Shown here: piece by piece, positions 18,215 through 26,346 of the stretch
Layout of the letters: the number at the start of each line of letters is the position of its first letter
Numbering within the stretch: position 1 is the first letter of the stretch
From: Sphaerochaeta globosa str. Buddy
Lineage (GTDB): Bacteria; Spirochaetota; Spirochaetia; Sphaerochaetales; Sphaerochaetaceae
NCBI RefSeq assembly: GCF_000190435.1
Contig: NC_015152.1
Span: 2,486,458 to 2,550,457 of the forward strand
DNA length: 64,000 nt
Direction: 5' to 3'
Translations under genes and position numbers: made by a program
The notes under the pieces: generated by a model
Told to the model about the DNA's origin: nothing
The model's input: the letters and a program-made list of their open reading frames with translations, nothing else
Databases searched by the model: none

Positions 18215-19054
18215 TCATACGTTGAAATTGTACTTGGCGAGCATCGGCTTGACCATGTCCAACACATTGTACAAAGCAAAGACACAAATAATGATTCCTG
18301 TTACCACAAAGCCTCGCTTGAGCGTGTTGCCTACTGCAATTACACTGGCAGCCAAGGCATAGGAGAGTTCGGGCTCAGTAGTGACGCTGGTCAGCCACTC
18401 ACCGAATGATTCGTCAATACTGCCCCCAAACTGATAATACCGCCAAATTGACATGACGGTGCTTGCCACCACTCCGGTTGCCACCGCCACCGCCGTAGCT
18501 GCCGAGATTTTGCCCCAGAAGACCACTGTAGGAATGCAAGCATAGACAACACCTGCAGTAAAAAGAACCAGTGTTCGGGTAACCAGTTTTTGCATGTCCT
18601 TCCAGAATGGCGCCCGTTGGCTCGGAGCCAAGGCCCGGCTGAGTACTTGTGCCTTGTCCAGCATCAGAGATCGGGCAACCTCCAGTTTCTCATCCAATTC
18701 CTGCTGCTTCTCTGCATCCAACAAGCCATGAGCAAAGTCCACAACTTGTTGGAGATCAGCACTCGAGCCCACGGTATAACAGAACTCCAGATACTGGCGA
18801 CCTTGTTCCTCGTCCAAGGTGTTGTTCACAATCTCTTCTGAGCTGATCGTTCGGCTAACCAGACTACGTTGGACATCCTCCTCCAAATACGGCCAAACGA
18901 CATCCTTTTGTTGTTCAATCATCTCGGAAACGGCAGGAAACAACTGGTCATCGCTGATTTTTGCTTTGCTTTGCACTTCCCAACCCAAAGAACAGCCGCT
19001 GAGAGGCAGTACCAGCAGGATGACCATCATCCAATTGCCAAGCGTGCGCACCAT
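18215..19054 (-). CDS. Putative lipoprotein with internal membrane segments, unknown function
   Basis: 279 residues, unrecognised. A lipobox signal peptide (MVRTLGNWMMVILLVLPLSGC, Cys21) is followed by an acidic, helical region rich in Gln and Glu (about 25-140), then two or three hydrophobic segments (about 145-200 and 240-270). A lipoprotein signal plus TM helices is unusual. The ATG at 19054 is chosen for its AGGAGGAG 6 nt upstream. It lies 32 nt after the gene at 19087 and shortly before pepT, so it is probably in the same transcript. Confidence 0.6.
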   Translation of the reverse strand: MVRTLGNWMMVILLVLPLSGCSLGWEVQSKAKISDDQLFPAVSEMIEQQKDVVWPYLEEDVQRSLVSRTISSEEIVNNTLDEEQGRQYLEFCYTVGSSADLQQVVDFAHGLLDAEKQQELDEKLEVARSLMLDKAQVLSRALAPSQRAPFWKDMQKLVTRTLVLFTAGVVYACIPTVVFWGKISAATAVAVATGVVASTVMSIWRYYQFGGSIDESFGEWLTSVTTEPELSYALAASVIAVGNTLKRGFVVTGIIICVFALYNVLDMVKPMLAKYNFNV

Positions 19055-19086
19055 ATAACTCCTCCTTACCTGCTCATACTGCATTT

Positions 19087-19635
19087 TCACTGCTCAGCCT
19101 TTTTGGAGGAGGGAACAGGAAACTTCCACCCAACAAGCAGAGCGAAGCGAACCATGGGAAACTGTGAGAAAAGTGCTCCCAATTCTTCATACTCCTGGAC
19201 GAAAACCTTATGGGGATCCTTAATGACGAGGCAGGGCTTGATCACGATTGATGGGGGAACCGAGAATTGCCAGCCTACGGCCATTTCATTAAGAAAAAGA
19301 AATTGCGGCCCCTCTTCATAGGGATGGTTGGCCAAGAGGGCCACTTGCATGAGGGAGAGTGAAAGAAACAGGTCATACGAAAGCGGATGGTATTGAAGAA
19401 ACAGACCTGTCTCCCAACATTGGACGGCGCCACGGCGGCGTTCGGCAACCAAGGAAACGGGAATGCTCAAGCTGAACTCCCCCGTCAGGGCCACAGTGGC
19501 CTCAATGCGAACCTGGGCTGTATCCAAAACAAGACTTTCCAAAGAGCGGAGGTCGATGGAAGTGCAGATGCTTGCCTGGCTTGCGGCCAAGCTGAACGGC
19601 ATCAGCAGGAACAGGACACAAAGGCGGATATGCAT
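19087..19635 (-). CDS. Exported protein of unknown function
   Basis: 182 residues with a Sec signal peptide (MHIRLCVLFLLMPFSLAASQAS, cleavage near residue 18). The mature part has strongly alternating beta-like hydrophobic patterns (for example around YDLFLSLSLMQVALL), suggesting a small envelope beta protein. GGAGGG lies 5-6 nt before the ATG at 19635; longer in-frame starts exist up to 19725. First gene of the minus-strand envelope cluster that includes pepT. Confidence 0.55.
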   Translation of the reverse strand: MHIRLCVLFLLMPFSLAASQASICTSIDLRSLESLVLDTAQVRIEATVALTGEFSLSIPVSLVAERRRGAVQCWETGLFLQYHPLSYDLFLSLSLMQVALLANHPYEEGPQFLFLNEMAVGWQFSVPPSIVIKPCLVIKDPHKVFVQEYEELGALFSQFPMVRFALLVGWKFPVPSSKKAEQ

Positions 19636-19832
19636 ACAGAACCCTCCGTTTGCAGACCCTACCATGCAACACCAAGGGAAGATATTCTCCGCTAGAAGTA
19701 CTCCTGCAAGGGAAGAAATGCACAAATCTTCACAGAAAAAGGAGGAAATGATAGTACCGTCGGTAACAACTCGTGCTAGACTTGTACATAAAGGGCCTTG
19801 TATGGTGTTATAGTTATTGTAAGGAGTACGTT

Positions 19833-20927
19833 GTGAACAAGACTTGGTCAGTAGTGTTGATTATCCTAGCCTGCCTCGGAGTACTTTCCGGCACCTACTG
19901 GTATTTCGTGCTGAGGCCTGCGACAAGTACCACTGAGCAAATTGAGGCGGCCTCTGTTCCTGTTCAGAAGCAAAGTGCTGCGCCTTCGGGACAACCGCCT
20001 GCACCCACTGTCAACAACCAACCGGTACCGCAGGTACCTGAAGTTAAGCCCAAGCAGGAAGCAACCGAGCCTTTGGAAGTAGGAAAGCAGGAGCCGATCG
20101 TTGAGGTAGGCATCGAGCAACCGGTCGTCGGCGTCAGTTCTCCCCTTCCTCCACCCATCGACCCCCTGCTGCTATCGGGCTTGCTTAAGCTTCCCGTTCC
20201 CAGCGCTCCCAAGGTACCTGTCCCGTTTGCTGTACGAGAGCCTCTGGTACAGGCTTCAAACGAAGTTGCTCTACCAGCAGAAACGCCTAGTGCTGACGTG
20301 CAACCAATACCCGTTGAGCCGGCTGTCATCGTTGAAGAGACACCTGAAATGGTAGTACCTGAAACCAAAGCTCCCCAAGAAGAGCCATCTGCCATCGAGG
20401 TTGCTCCTGAGAGCGAGAAAGTGGTCCTCACCCCCTCTGTACCCCAGACGCCGGTGATTCCTACCACCCGCGTGGAGATCGACCCCCAGCCGCTTACTTG
20501 GACGATTGGAACTGCTGTCTCGTTTGCGAACTTCGGCTTGCCTCTACCATTGACCCATAATGGATTCTCCGTACAGGTGGACATACTGAAACACACCGAC
20601 ACGCTCTTCAGTTTCGGAGGAGCTCTCGAATATGGACAAATTGATGGGGATTCCTATCTCAGTGTTCTGGCAAAAGGCCAGTGGACGTTCCGAGAGGACA
20701 GGGCCTTCAATATCCCGGTCTCCGTCTCCCTTGGACCCACCTTCCTGATGGGAACCAGCAATGAATTCGGATTGTCGGCAAAAGTATTGGGAGGTTTCTC
20801 CTACGAAATTGTCAGGAATCTGCGCTTCTTCTACCAAGCAGGCATTCAGGCGCAGTGGGTGATCACCAAACCTGACTTCACCCTCACACTTGAACCAATG
20901 CGCGTGGGGTTCAGCTACAGTTTTTAG
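19833..20927 (+). CDS. Membrane-anchored protein: TM, Pro/Val/Glu linker, beta-barrel-like C-terminal domain
   Basis: 364 residues, no known family. N-terminal TM helix (residues 5-25), a long linker (about 30-225) dominated by Pro, Val, Glu and Gln like the TonB or procyclin-type spacers, then a 140-residue beta-rich domain ending in VGFSYSF, a C-terminal Phe as in outer-membrane barrels. A GTG start at 19833 with AAGGAG 7 nt upstream is preferred over an ATG at 19773 that lacks one. It may span the periplasm between inner and outer membranes. Its 3' end overlaps the disrupted gene on the other strand by 4 nt. Confidence 0.6.
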   Translation: MNKTWSVVLIILACLGVLSGTYWYFVLRPATSTTEQIEAASVPVQKQSAAPSGQPPAPTVNNQPVPQVPEVKPKQEATEPLEVGKQEPIVEVGIEQPVVGVSSPLPPPIDPLLLSGLLKLPVPSAPKVPVPFAVREPLVQASNEVALPAETPSADVQPIPVEPAVIVEETPEMVVPETKAPQEEPSAIEVAPESEKVVLTPSVPQTPVIPTTRVEIDPQPLTWTIGTAVSFANFGLPLPLTHNGFSVQVDILKHTDTLFSFGGALEYGQIDGDSYLSVLAKGQWTFREDRAFNIPVSVSLGPTFLMGTSNEFGLSAKVLGGFSYEIVRNLRFFYQAGIQAQWVITKPDFTLTLEPMRVGFSYSF

Positions 20928-21341
20928 GCTTTTTTCCAACCTAAGGCAAGCGTAATTGCCTCTTTATCCTTCGAGGCTCGGTAACTTACAAACCGGGCCT
21001 CTCTTTCTTCTGCAATGAACGTGACACCTTTGCGTACCGAAATTACCTGTCCTACGGTAAATTGTTTGACTTGATCGATGTCCATGCTCCAAACTTCCTT
21101 GACAGCCCTACCCTTGGCTTCTTTCTGAAAGAGGGCAAGGCGCTTGGAGGTAATAATCAACCTGCCGCGGATGAGGTCCCCATCGTCAACGGGCGGAACG
21201 AGAGCACAAAAGCATGAGTAGGTAAAGCTTTCATCCGTCACCTTGCGCACCTGCTCCTCACCTACGTAGTACCTGATTCGATAGTACAGCCATACCAGGA
21301 TGAACAACAGGGGGAAGAGAGAATAATACACCACCTGTCCA

Positions 21342-21370
21342 ATGTAACCTGAAATCTCGAGAAATTATAG
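21342..21370. repeat. Left end of the IS1634-like element: target duplication plus terminal inverted repeat
   Basis: ATGTAA (21342-21347) is the 6-bp target duplication. The 23-bp terminal repeat 21348-21370 begins CCTGAAATCTCG and matches the right end in 20 of 23 positions in inverted orientation. Confidence 0.85.
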
Positions 21371-23098
21371 TTAGGGCTCACGACTCGAGCCCGAAGATCT
21401 GGAAGATCTCACGCTGAGCCTTCGTTTTCTCCGGGTGAATCGGCTTGTAGGTGTTCTTGAACACTATCTCGGTGTACGATTCCAGCCGGTTGAAAACCTC
21501 GGGTACGGAATACCGGGTGATCCAAGTCTTCGTATTCCCCAGCCGGGGGTCGATGGGTGTGTCGCGAAGCACTTTCCTTATGTACTCGGTGATGATGAGC
21601 GACAGGAACCGGAGGAACACAACCGACTCATTGGAGACGGTCCCCTTGGTCCTCAGTCGGTTGCCGTCGATCATGTTCTTGAGGTTGTCGAACTGCTTCT
21701 CGACCTTGTCACGCTTGCGGTACTGCAAGAGGGCGGTACGGGCATCGGGCTCGCAACTCGTCACCAGGGACCAGTATCCCACATACCGGTCACGATAGGC
21801 TTTGATCGCATCATGGTTCCAGATGACTTTCCTTCCCCTCACCGGCGTCTCCTTGACGGTGAAGAACAGTGAATAATCCTCGGCATGCGACTCTACAAGC
21901 TCCCCCGTCTCAAGCTCCCTGGAAAGCTCGACCATGTAGGCATTGAACTTCGCCACATGCTCGATGCGCATGGCCGTGTCGGTGAATACATGGTAGTACA
22001 GCCTCTTGCCGTCAAGTTTCGTCCTGTGGGTGATCCCGTACACGGTGGAGCGCTCATCGGAGACCAGGATGTTCTGGGGAAGCTCGAGGTCGTCCCTGTC
22101 ACCATCCATATAGCCCTTCACCCGGGAGATGTTCTTCGGTACAGGCATGGTGAAATGGATGCCGTTCTCCAGGAGCATCGAGATGTTCTTCTGGCTGTAG
22201 AAGCCCTTGTCCATCATCAGGGAGACCTTCGTCATGCCCAGTTTCCCCAGCATGGCCGTGAATGCGGGCAAGGCTGAGACATCATGAAGGGAGCCGGGCA
22301 GTATCTCATAGTAGAAAGGGATCTCGCTTTCCATCCCCATCAGCAGGGCTATGTTGATCTGGGGCAGGGACTCCCCATCCCTGTTGTAGCCGTACTCGTC
22401 GTAGGGATTGTACGTCCCGTAGGTGGAGACGCTGCTGATGTCGAAGCACAGGTACTCCGTATCCTTGGACCGTCTCAGCCAGCTCTTGAAGAAGGACAGG
22501 ATCTGGTCCCGGCTTATCGACTGCAGCAGTTCGGTGATCCTCGGGCTTGCCAGAGGGCTTTCCTGGTGGGGGCAGCGATGGGATTCCATCCATCCTTCCG
22601 CCAGATATGCCCTCTGGGCGGGACAGGATGCGAAGAACCATGCAAGAGCCAGCAGCTGGGAAGTGGTGTCCGCGTCGAACCCTTTCAGCAGGGACCGCTT
22701 CAACCCAAGCTTATCCGTCACCGCCTGAAGCAGGAGGGAAGGACCGATGCTGAGCGTCGAGGAGACGGCGGGAGGCATGTCGGTGCCGGGGGCCTTGTCT
22801 TGCTGCTCTGCCTGGAGCTCCTTCCATCGCTTGTTGTAGATGATCTCGCCGGTACGGGGATCCTTCTTGCCGATGCAGATCATGCGGGTCCTGGTAGTCT
22901 TCCTTTCGGCGTCCCAATAGGAAGAAGACATGTATGCATAGTCGGTACCGTTTGGATGGTGCTGGAATACGATGCTTGACACTGTGGCCTCCCATAGCTA
23001 ACTATAATTATAGTTAGCTTAAGACCCATTGTCAATGTTTTATTCAAAACAGAATAATGATTTAGCTATTCATAACTATAAAATCACGAGATTTCAGG
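21348..23098. mobile_element. IS1634-family (IS4 superfamily) insertion sequence
   Basis: 1751 bp, one transposase gene on the minus strand. The ends are 23-bp inverted repeats (21348-21370 and 23076-23098, 20/23 identical, the first 12 bp from the outer end perfect) flanked by direct repeats ATGTAA. Inside the right end is a perfect 20-bp palindrome CTAACTATAATTATAGTTAG (22998-23017), half of which (AATTATAGTTAG) also occurs at 21363-21374. Intact ends, intact transposase and identical target duplications suggest a recent insertion. Family assignment is from the transposase. Confidence 0.88.
21378..22982 (-). CDS. IS1634-family DDE transposase
   Basis: 534 residues, full length for the family. 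An N-terminal beta-rich DNA-binding region is followed by the RNase H-like core: first Asp in YLCFDISSVSTYG, second in MMDKGFYSQKN, and the YRKRDKVEKQFDNLK signature with the catalytic Glu (Y-(2)-R-(3)-E-(6)-K of IS4-type enzymes). Start is a GTG at 22982 with GGGAGG 5 nt upstream. The stop lies 8 nt inside the left inverted repeat region. Appears intact and potentially active. Confidence 0.92.
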   Translation of the reverse strand: MSSIVFQHHPNGTDYAYMSSSYWDAERKTTRTRMICIGKKDPRTGEIIYNKRWKELQAEQQDKAPGTDMPPAVSSTLSIGPSLLLQAVTDKLGLKRSLLKGFDADTTSQLLALAWFFASCPAQRAYLAEGWMESHRCPHQESPLASPRITELLQSISRDQILSFFKSWLRRSKDTEYLCFDISSVSTYGTYNPYDEYGYNRDGESLPQINIALLMGMESEIPFYYEILPGSLHDVSALPAFTAMLGKLGMTKVSLMMDKGFYSQKNISMLLENGIHFTMPVPKNISRVKGYMDGDRDDLELPQNILVSDERSTVYGITHRTKLDGKRLYYHVFTDTAMRIEHVAKFNAYMVELSRELETGELVESHAEDYSLFFTVKETPVRGRKVIWNHDAIKAYRDRYVGYWSLVTSCEPDARTALLQYRKRDKVEKQFDNLKNMIDGNRLRTKGTVSNESVVFLRFLSLIITEYIRKVLRDTPIDPRLGNTKTWITRYSVPEVFNRLESYTEIVFKNTYKPIHPEKTKAQREIFQIFGLES

Positions 23099-23104
23099 AT
23101 GTAA
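23076..23104. repeat. Right end of the IS1634-like element: terminal inverted repeat plus target duplication
   Basis: The inverted repeat 23076-23098 ends in CGAGATTTCAGG; ATGTAA follows at 23099-23104, identical to the left flank. Differences from the left repeat are three positions in its inner half. Confidence 0.85.
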
Positions 23105-23253
23105 TGGGGGTTGATGAAAACCAAAACCAACGTCAGTGACAACAGGACTAGCTTAATCAATACTTGCATGGTGTGAATGTACCTTCTGACGAGAAAAAAG
23201 AAAAGATGTGAAGCAATTCTTGCTCCTTTCCTCCTTTGCGAATGGAGGAAAGA

Positions 23254-25290
23254 ATGAATAAAATATCCATTACTTCTCGTTGGTTTCTCATCCCTCTCAT
23301 AGGCCTTCTGTGCCTGATGACTGCAGGATGCAAGCAAGAGAGCGCAGCACGATCCACCATGCAATTGAAGATGGTGAGCAGTGAAACAAAAAGTCGCTCC
23401 CTACTGCCAAAAGACACTCCCCTGGAAGTGTCCCGCTATGTTGTAGAAGGTGAAGGTCCCCAGGGAACCACCTTCAGCGTCATGAGTACCACGCAAAACT
23501 TGGAAGTGGAAGGTTTGATGATCGGCAATTGGACCATCACAGCCATCGGACAGAACTCCGGCGGCGTAGATTTGGTCACCGGCCAAGCAACGGTTACGCT
23601 GACACCCCAGCCTTGTGAGGTGACCATCGAACTGAGCTCTCTGGTTGGCAAGGGATTGCTGAGTATCGAACTGCTTTGGAATGCGCTGAATGTCAGTGAT
23701 CCTTCGCTCCAGGTAAGTCTTACCGATGAGGCTGGCGCCATCCAGACACTTACTCCCACGACAAACAATATGGCTAATGGCTCGGTGCTCTACAGCGGAC
23801 ACTACCTTGCGGGATCCTACCTTTTAAATGCCCAGCTGTTCAGTGGCTCGGTCCCTGTCGCAGGGTGTGCCGAGGTGATCAGACTTGTCGGAAACCGAAC
23901 CACCGAGGGAAGCATCGAATTGAGGTTGGACAAGTATGCAAATGTTCCTTCCCCTCTTACCTTGGTGAATCATCTTGGGGTGCCGGTAGAGTGCACCATC
24001 GCCGGCATCAGCGAGAACGTCAATGCCCTTCAGCCGGTGACAGCCAGCCTGACAACCAGCGACCCCTCGAACCTGGAAGTCGATTGGTATTTGGATGGAG
24101 TCTTGACGGCTTCAGAACTGACCTGCACCTTCACCCCTTCCAGCGGTTCCCATCGCTTGGATGTCATTGCAAAGGGGGCCTTACAGGCCAGTTCCGGGTC
24201 GGCCAGCATTTCTTTCACTGCCACGGTAAACGGGGAAGCGGGTGTACCGATCCTCGTAAGCACGGTACAGGACAATACCGGCGGCATGAATATCGGAATC
24301 GATGCCCATGCGGCATTCCTGCCCGATGGAAAGATTTTGCTGGCCAGCAACCAACATCAGACCATTCAGGTCTGCAGAATTGTCCGTGAGTCGTTGGAAG
24401 TCGTGCATACCTACACTGCAGCCGATGGATTCAATGCTGCCGGGATTACCGATATCTTGGTCGATTTTGCCACCAATAGGGTGGCCATTGCCGATTCCGT
24501 GAAACCGGGCATCACCATCTACCAATACAATTTCGGGACTTCCTCCCTGGTAAAACTCCTCAATCGCGACAATACCTATGGGACCAGTCGACCGGGCAGC
24601 CTTACGTTCCCCTATCTTAGTGAACTTACGTTGCTTAGGAGTACGGGAGTTCTCTATGGCCTGCATCCGCTCAAAGACCATGTTATAGAGACCAATTTCT
24701 ATGCAAATACGCAAGATACCCTGTATACGAATTACTACTATATGAAAATACCCCCGTTCCCCAACCCGTATACGGCAATGGCCATCAGTAGTGGAGGCCT
24801 ATCAACCGCCCTTGTCCAGCAAGCTGGCTCGCTTCTGAGAATCTTCCGCAAGGGAACGATCAACGCCCAATTCACCAATCCAGTGGATTTCTCTTCTCCG
24901 GGAACACCGTATATTGCCAATGTGTCCAAGGTGGAATTCCTGAACGACAACCACCTGATCTATGCTACGGACAATGATGTCGGCAAGTTTGCCTATACCG
25001 GTTCGGTATGGGAACAAGCCGAGGTTTACTCCTCAGGTTCGGATGGAATCACCGACATGGAAGGCATCGTACAGCTTACAGCGAATACCACCGGCACCCG
25101 GTTGTATGTCCTAGCCAGCAATGCCTTGCTTACTTTCCAAACACCTTCACCAGCGTACGAGCTTACCTATGTGGATTCCACCCTCCTCGATTCCTACCAA
25201 GCATCCAGAATGGATATTTCGCAGGACCAGGATATGGTAGTGATTACCTCTGCTTCCAGCCCATCGTTGCTTCTTTGTAGAATTCCCTGA
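23254..25290 (+). CDS. Large putative lipoprotein with Ig-like/PKD-like and beta-propeller-like parts
   Basis: 678 residues. Signal peptide II: hydrophobic residues 11-24, lipobox MTAGC (Cys25). Residues about 45-230 form repeated beta domains found in spirochaete and Bacteroides surface lipoproteins; around 230-310 a PKD-like segment (ASLTTSDPSNLEVDWYLDG) is visible; the C-terminal half (320-678) has repeated WD/NHL-like strands suggesting a propeller. The ATG at 23254 is preferred because GGAGG lies 6-7 nt upstream. It diverges from the IS-disrupted gene. Substrate or partner unknown. Confidence 0.7.
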   Translation: MNKISITSRWFLIPLIGLLCLMTAGCKQESAARSTMQLKMVSSETKSRSLLPKDTPLEVSRYVVEGEGPQGTTFSVMSTTQNLEVEGLMIGNWTITAIGQNSGGVDLVTGQATVTLTPQPCEVTIELSSLVGKGLLSIELLWNALNVSDPSLQVSLTDEAGAIQTLTPTTNNMANGSVLYSGHYLAGSYLLNAQLFSGSVPVAGCAEVIRLVGNRTTEGSIELRLDKYANVPSPLTLVNHLGVPVECTIAGISENVNALQPVTASLTTSDPSNLEVDWYLDGVLTASELTCTFTPSSGSHRLDVIAKGALQASSGSASISFTATVNGEAGVPILVSTVQDNTGGMNIGIDAHAAFLPDGKILLASNQHQTIQVCRIVRESLEVVHTYTAADGFNAAGITDILVDFATNRVAIADSVKPGITIYQYNFGTSSLVKLLNRDNTYGTSRPGSLTFPYLSELTLLRSTGVLYGLHPLKDHVIETNFYANTQDTLYTNYYYMKIPPFPNPYTAMAISSGGLSTALVQQAGSLLRIFRKGTINAQFTNPVDFSSPGTPYIANVSKVEFLNDNHLIYATDNDVGKFAYTGSVWEQAEVYSSGSDGITDMEGIVQLTANTTGTRLYVLASNALLTFQTPSPAYELTYVDSTLLDSYQASRMDISQDQDMVVITSASSPSLLLCRIP

Positions 25291-25301
25291 TTCGTCGAGC
25301 G

Positions 25302-25325
25302 GGCAGGGGCATTATTGCCCCTGCC
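25302..25325 (+). terminator. Perfect 10-bp hairpin after the large lipoprotein gene
   Basis: GGCAGGGGCA, loop TTAT, TGCCCCTGCC, beginning 12 nt after the stop. A strong G+C stem but followed by TCTCC and not a T run, so termination efficiency is uncertain. It lies between two convergent genes and could act on either strand. Confidence 0.6.
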
Positions 25326-25412
25326 TCTCCATCCAACAACAGATTACCCTCCGTTGACGTTAGGTTTGCATTCCTTCTCTTTGTGAAATAAGTATCTGAT
25401 CTGAGAAATCGC

Positions 25413-26126
25413 TCAACTGCGCAGCGTCCGGTAAAGAAGGTAAAAGGTGCCAGGCAACAGCACTGCGAGAAGCCGGTACATACTGGTCGCCGAGAGCGTC
25501 AGGAATCCTGTCACTACCCCGACTACAATACTCACATCGATTATGACGAAGACGAGGGTCAGAAACTTCGCCACTTTGGTGCGATAGAACCCTGGACGGG
25601 GTTTGATCTGCTGCATTGCCGGCCGAAAAGAGGGTTCGCCTGCCTTCTCTTGTTGCTTTCCCCCGGATACAGGGATGCTCTGGACAAAGCTCTGTACAAA
25701 CTGATCGAAGGCTGTATCGTGCATGGTTTTTCCAGCAATTTTCCATTGGAAGTAAGGTTTCTTGCCCCTGATGAGCAAATACGGATAGGCTTGCCGGTTT
25801 CGATTGCGGTCATAGTCAAGCGTATACCATTCGATACGCGCCCAATCGATATGAGTCAGACGCTTCAGTTGCTTGTATCTCAAAACCTTCGGATTGATCG
25901 AACGGGTTAGTCCATCGAATTCCAAGCTATACCGGATTTCAGCCGAACAGATGAATAACACTGCCGTAATAGTCCCCACCAGCAGCAGCACTTGTGCCCA
26001 GAAAGGCAATCCGAGCGGAAACGAAGCAACCATCACGCCTATTCCAAGTTGGGTGCTGATCAGCAATTCAGGCAGAACGCCTCCCGAAACCAATCCCTTG
26101 CACCGGTACTCCGCAGGTTCAAGCAT
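25413..26126 (-). CDS. Membrane protein of unknown function
   Basis: 237 residues with two pairs of TM helices: residues about 28-70 and 183-233, separated by a cytoplasmic domain (70-180) of beta strands and basic residues resembling bacterial PH-like domains (SLEFDGLTRSI...RYKQLKRLTHIDWARIEWYTLDYD). ATG at 26126 has AGGAGG 8 nt upstream, which decides against the GTG/ATG codons just before it. Stands alone between convergent neighbours. Confidence 0.6.
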   Translation of the reverse strand: MLEPAEYRCKGLVSGGVLPELLISTQLGIGVMVASFPLGLPFWAQVLLLVGTITAVLFICSAEIRYSLEFDGLTRSINPKVLRYKQLKRLTHIDWARIEWYTLDYDRNRNRQAYPYLLIRGKKPYFQWKIAGKTMHDTAFDQFVQSFVQSIPVSGGKQQEKAGEPSFRPAMQQIKPRPGFYRTKVAKFLTLVFVIIDVSIVVGVVTGFLTLSATSMYRLLAVLLPGTFYLLYRTLRS

Positions 26127-26212
26127 CCACATCACCTCCTGGCATTCATTGTTTCATGCTACCATGGTTTTGTTTCATCACATAGATTCGATGCTCCCCG
26201 TCTAAAGAGTCC

Positions 26213-26235
26213 TACGATGGTTTTTCACCATCGTA
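26213..26235. terminator. Perfect 9-bp inverted repeat
   Basis: TACGATGGT, loop TTTTC, ACCATCGTA. It lies between the start of the membrane protein gene and the end of hydA. Function not clear; it is symmetrical and has no T run on either side. Confidence 0.35.
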
Positions 26236-26302
26236 TCGGTGATCATTAGGTGCAATACAAGCGACCCAGACAGTTGTCCGGGTCGTGTCATTACAGAGAA
26301 AG

Positions 26303-26325
26303 GCCCGGCCTGTCGGGGGCCGGGC
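26303..26325 (-). terminator. Rho-independent terminator of the hydrogenase operon
   Basis: On the minus strand GCCCGGCC, 7-nt loop, GGCCGGGC, followed by CTTTCTCT. It starts 22 nt after the hydA stop codon and is the likely end of the hyd operon transcript. A second weak hairpin (CGACCC...GGGTCG) lies just beyond. Confidence 0.7.
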
Positions 26326-26346
26326 ACATTGGATACTGGCCAACTA

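Larger units (their letters stand above)
20924..23169 (-). pseudogene. Two-TM membrane protein gene split by the IS1634-like insertion
   Basis: Two pieces on the minus strand, 23169-23099 and 21341-20924, join in frame if the element 21348-23098 and one copy of the flanking ATGTAA are removed. The rebuilt frame is 489 nt, 162 residues: ATG at 23169 (MQVLIKLVLLSL), a first TM helix (5-19), the junction HY-IGQVVYY, a second TM helix (about 28-43) and a cytoplasmic C-terminal domain (residues 50-162) that looks like a small PH/GRAM-type beta domain (RGRLIITSKRLALFQ). In the present DNA the 5' piece ends at a stop inside the element and the 3' piece has only weak GTG starts at 21334, so the intact protein is not made. 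Function unknown. Confidence 0.85.

Noticed and set aside
22998-23017. The 20-bp palindrome as the true end of the IS1634-like element with AATTATAGTTAG as target duplication
   Set aside because: The outer pair CCTGAAATCTCG... (20/23) with exact ATGTAA duplications is a better fit, and only those ends restore the split gene in frame.
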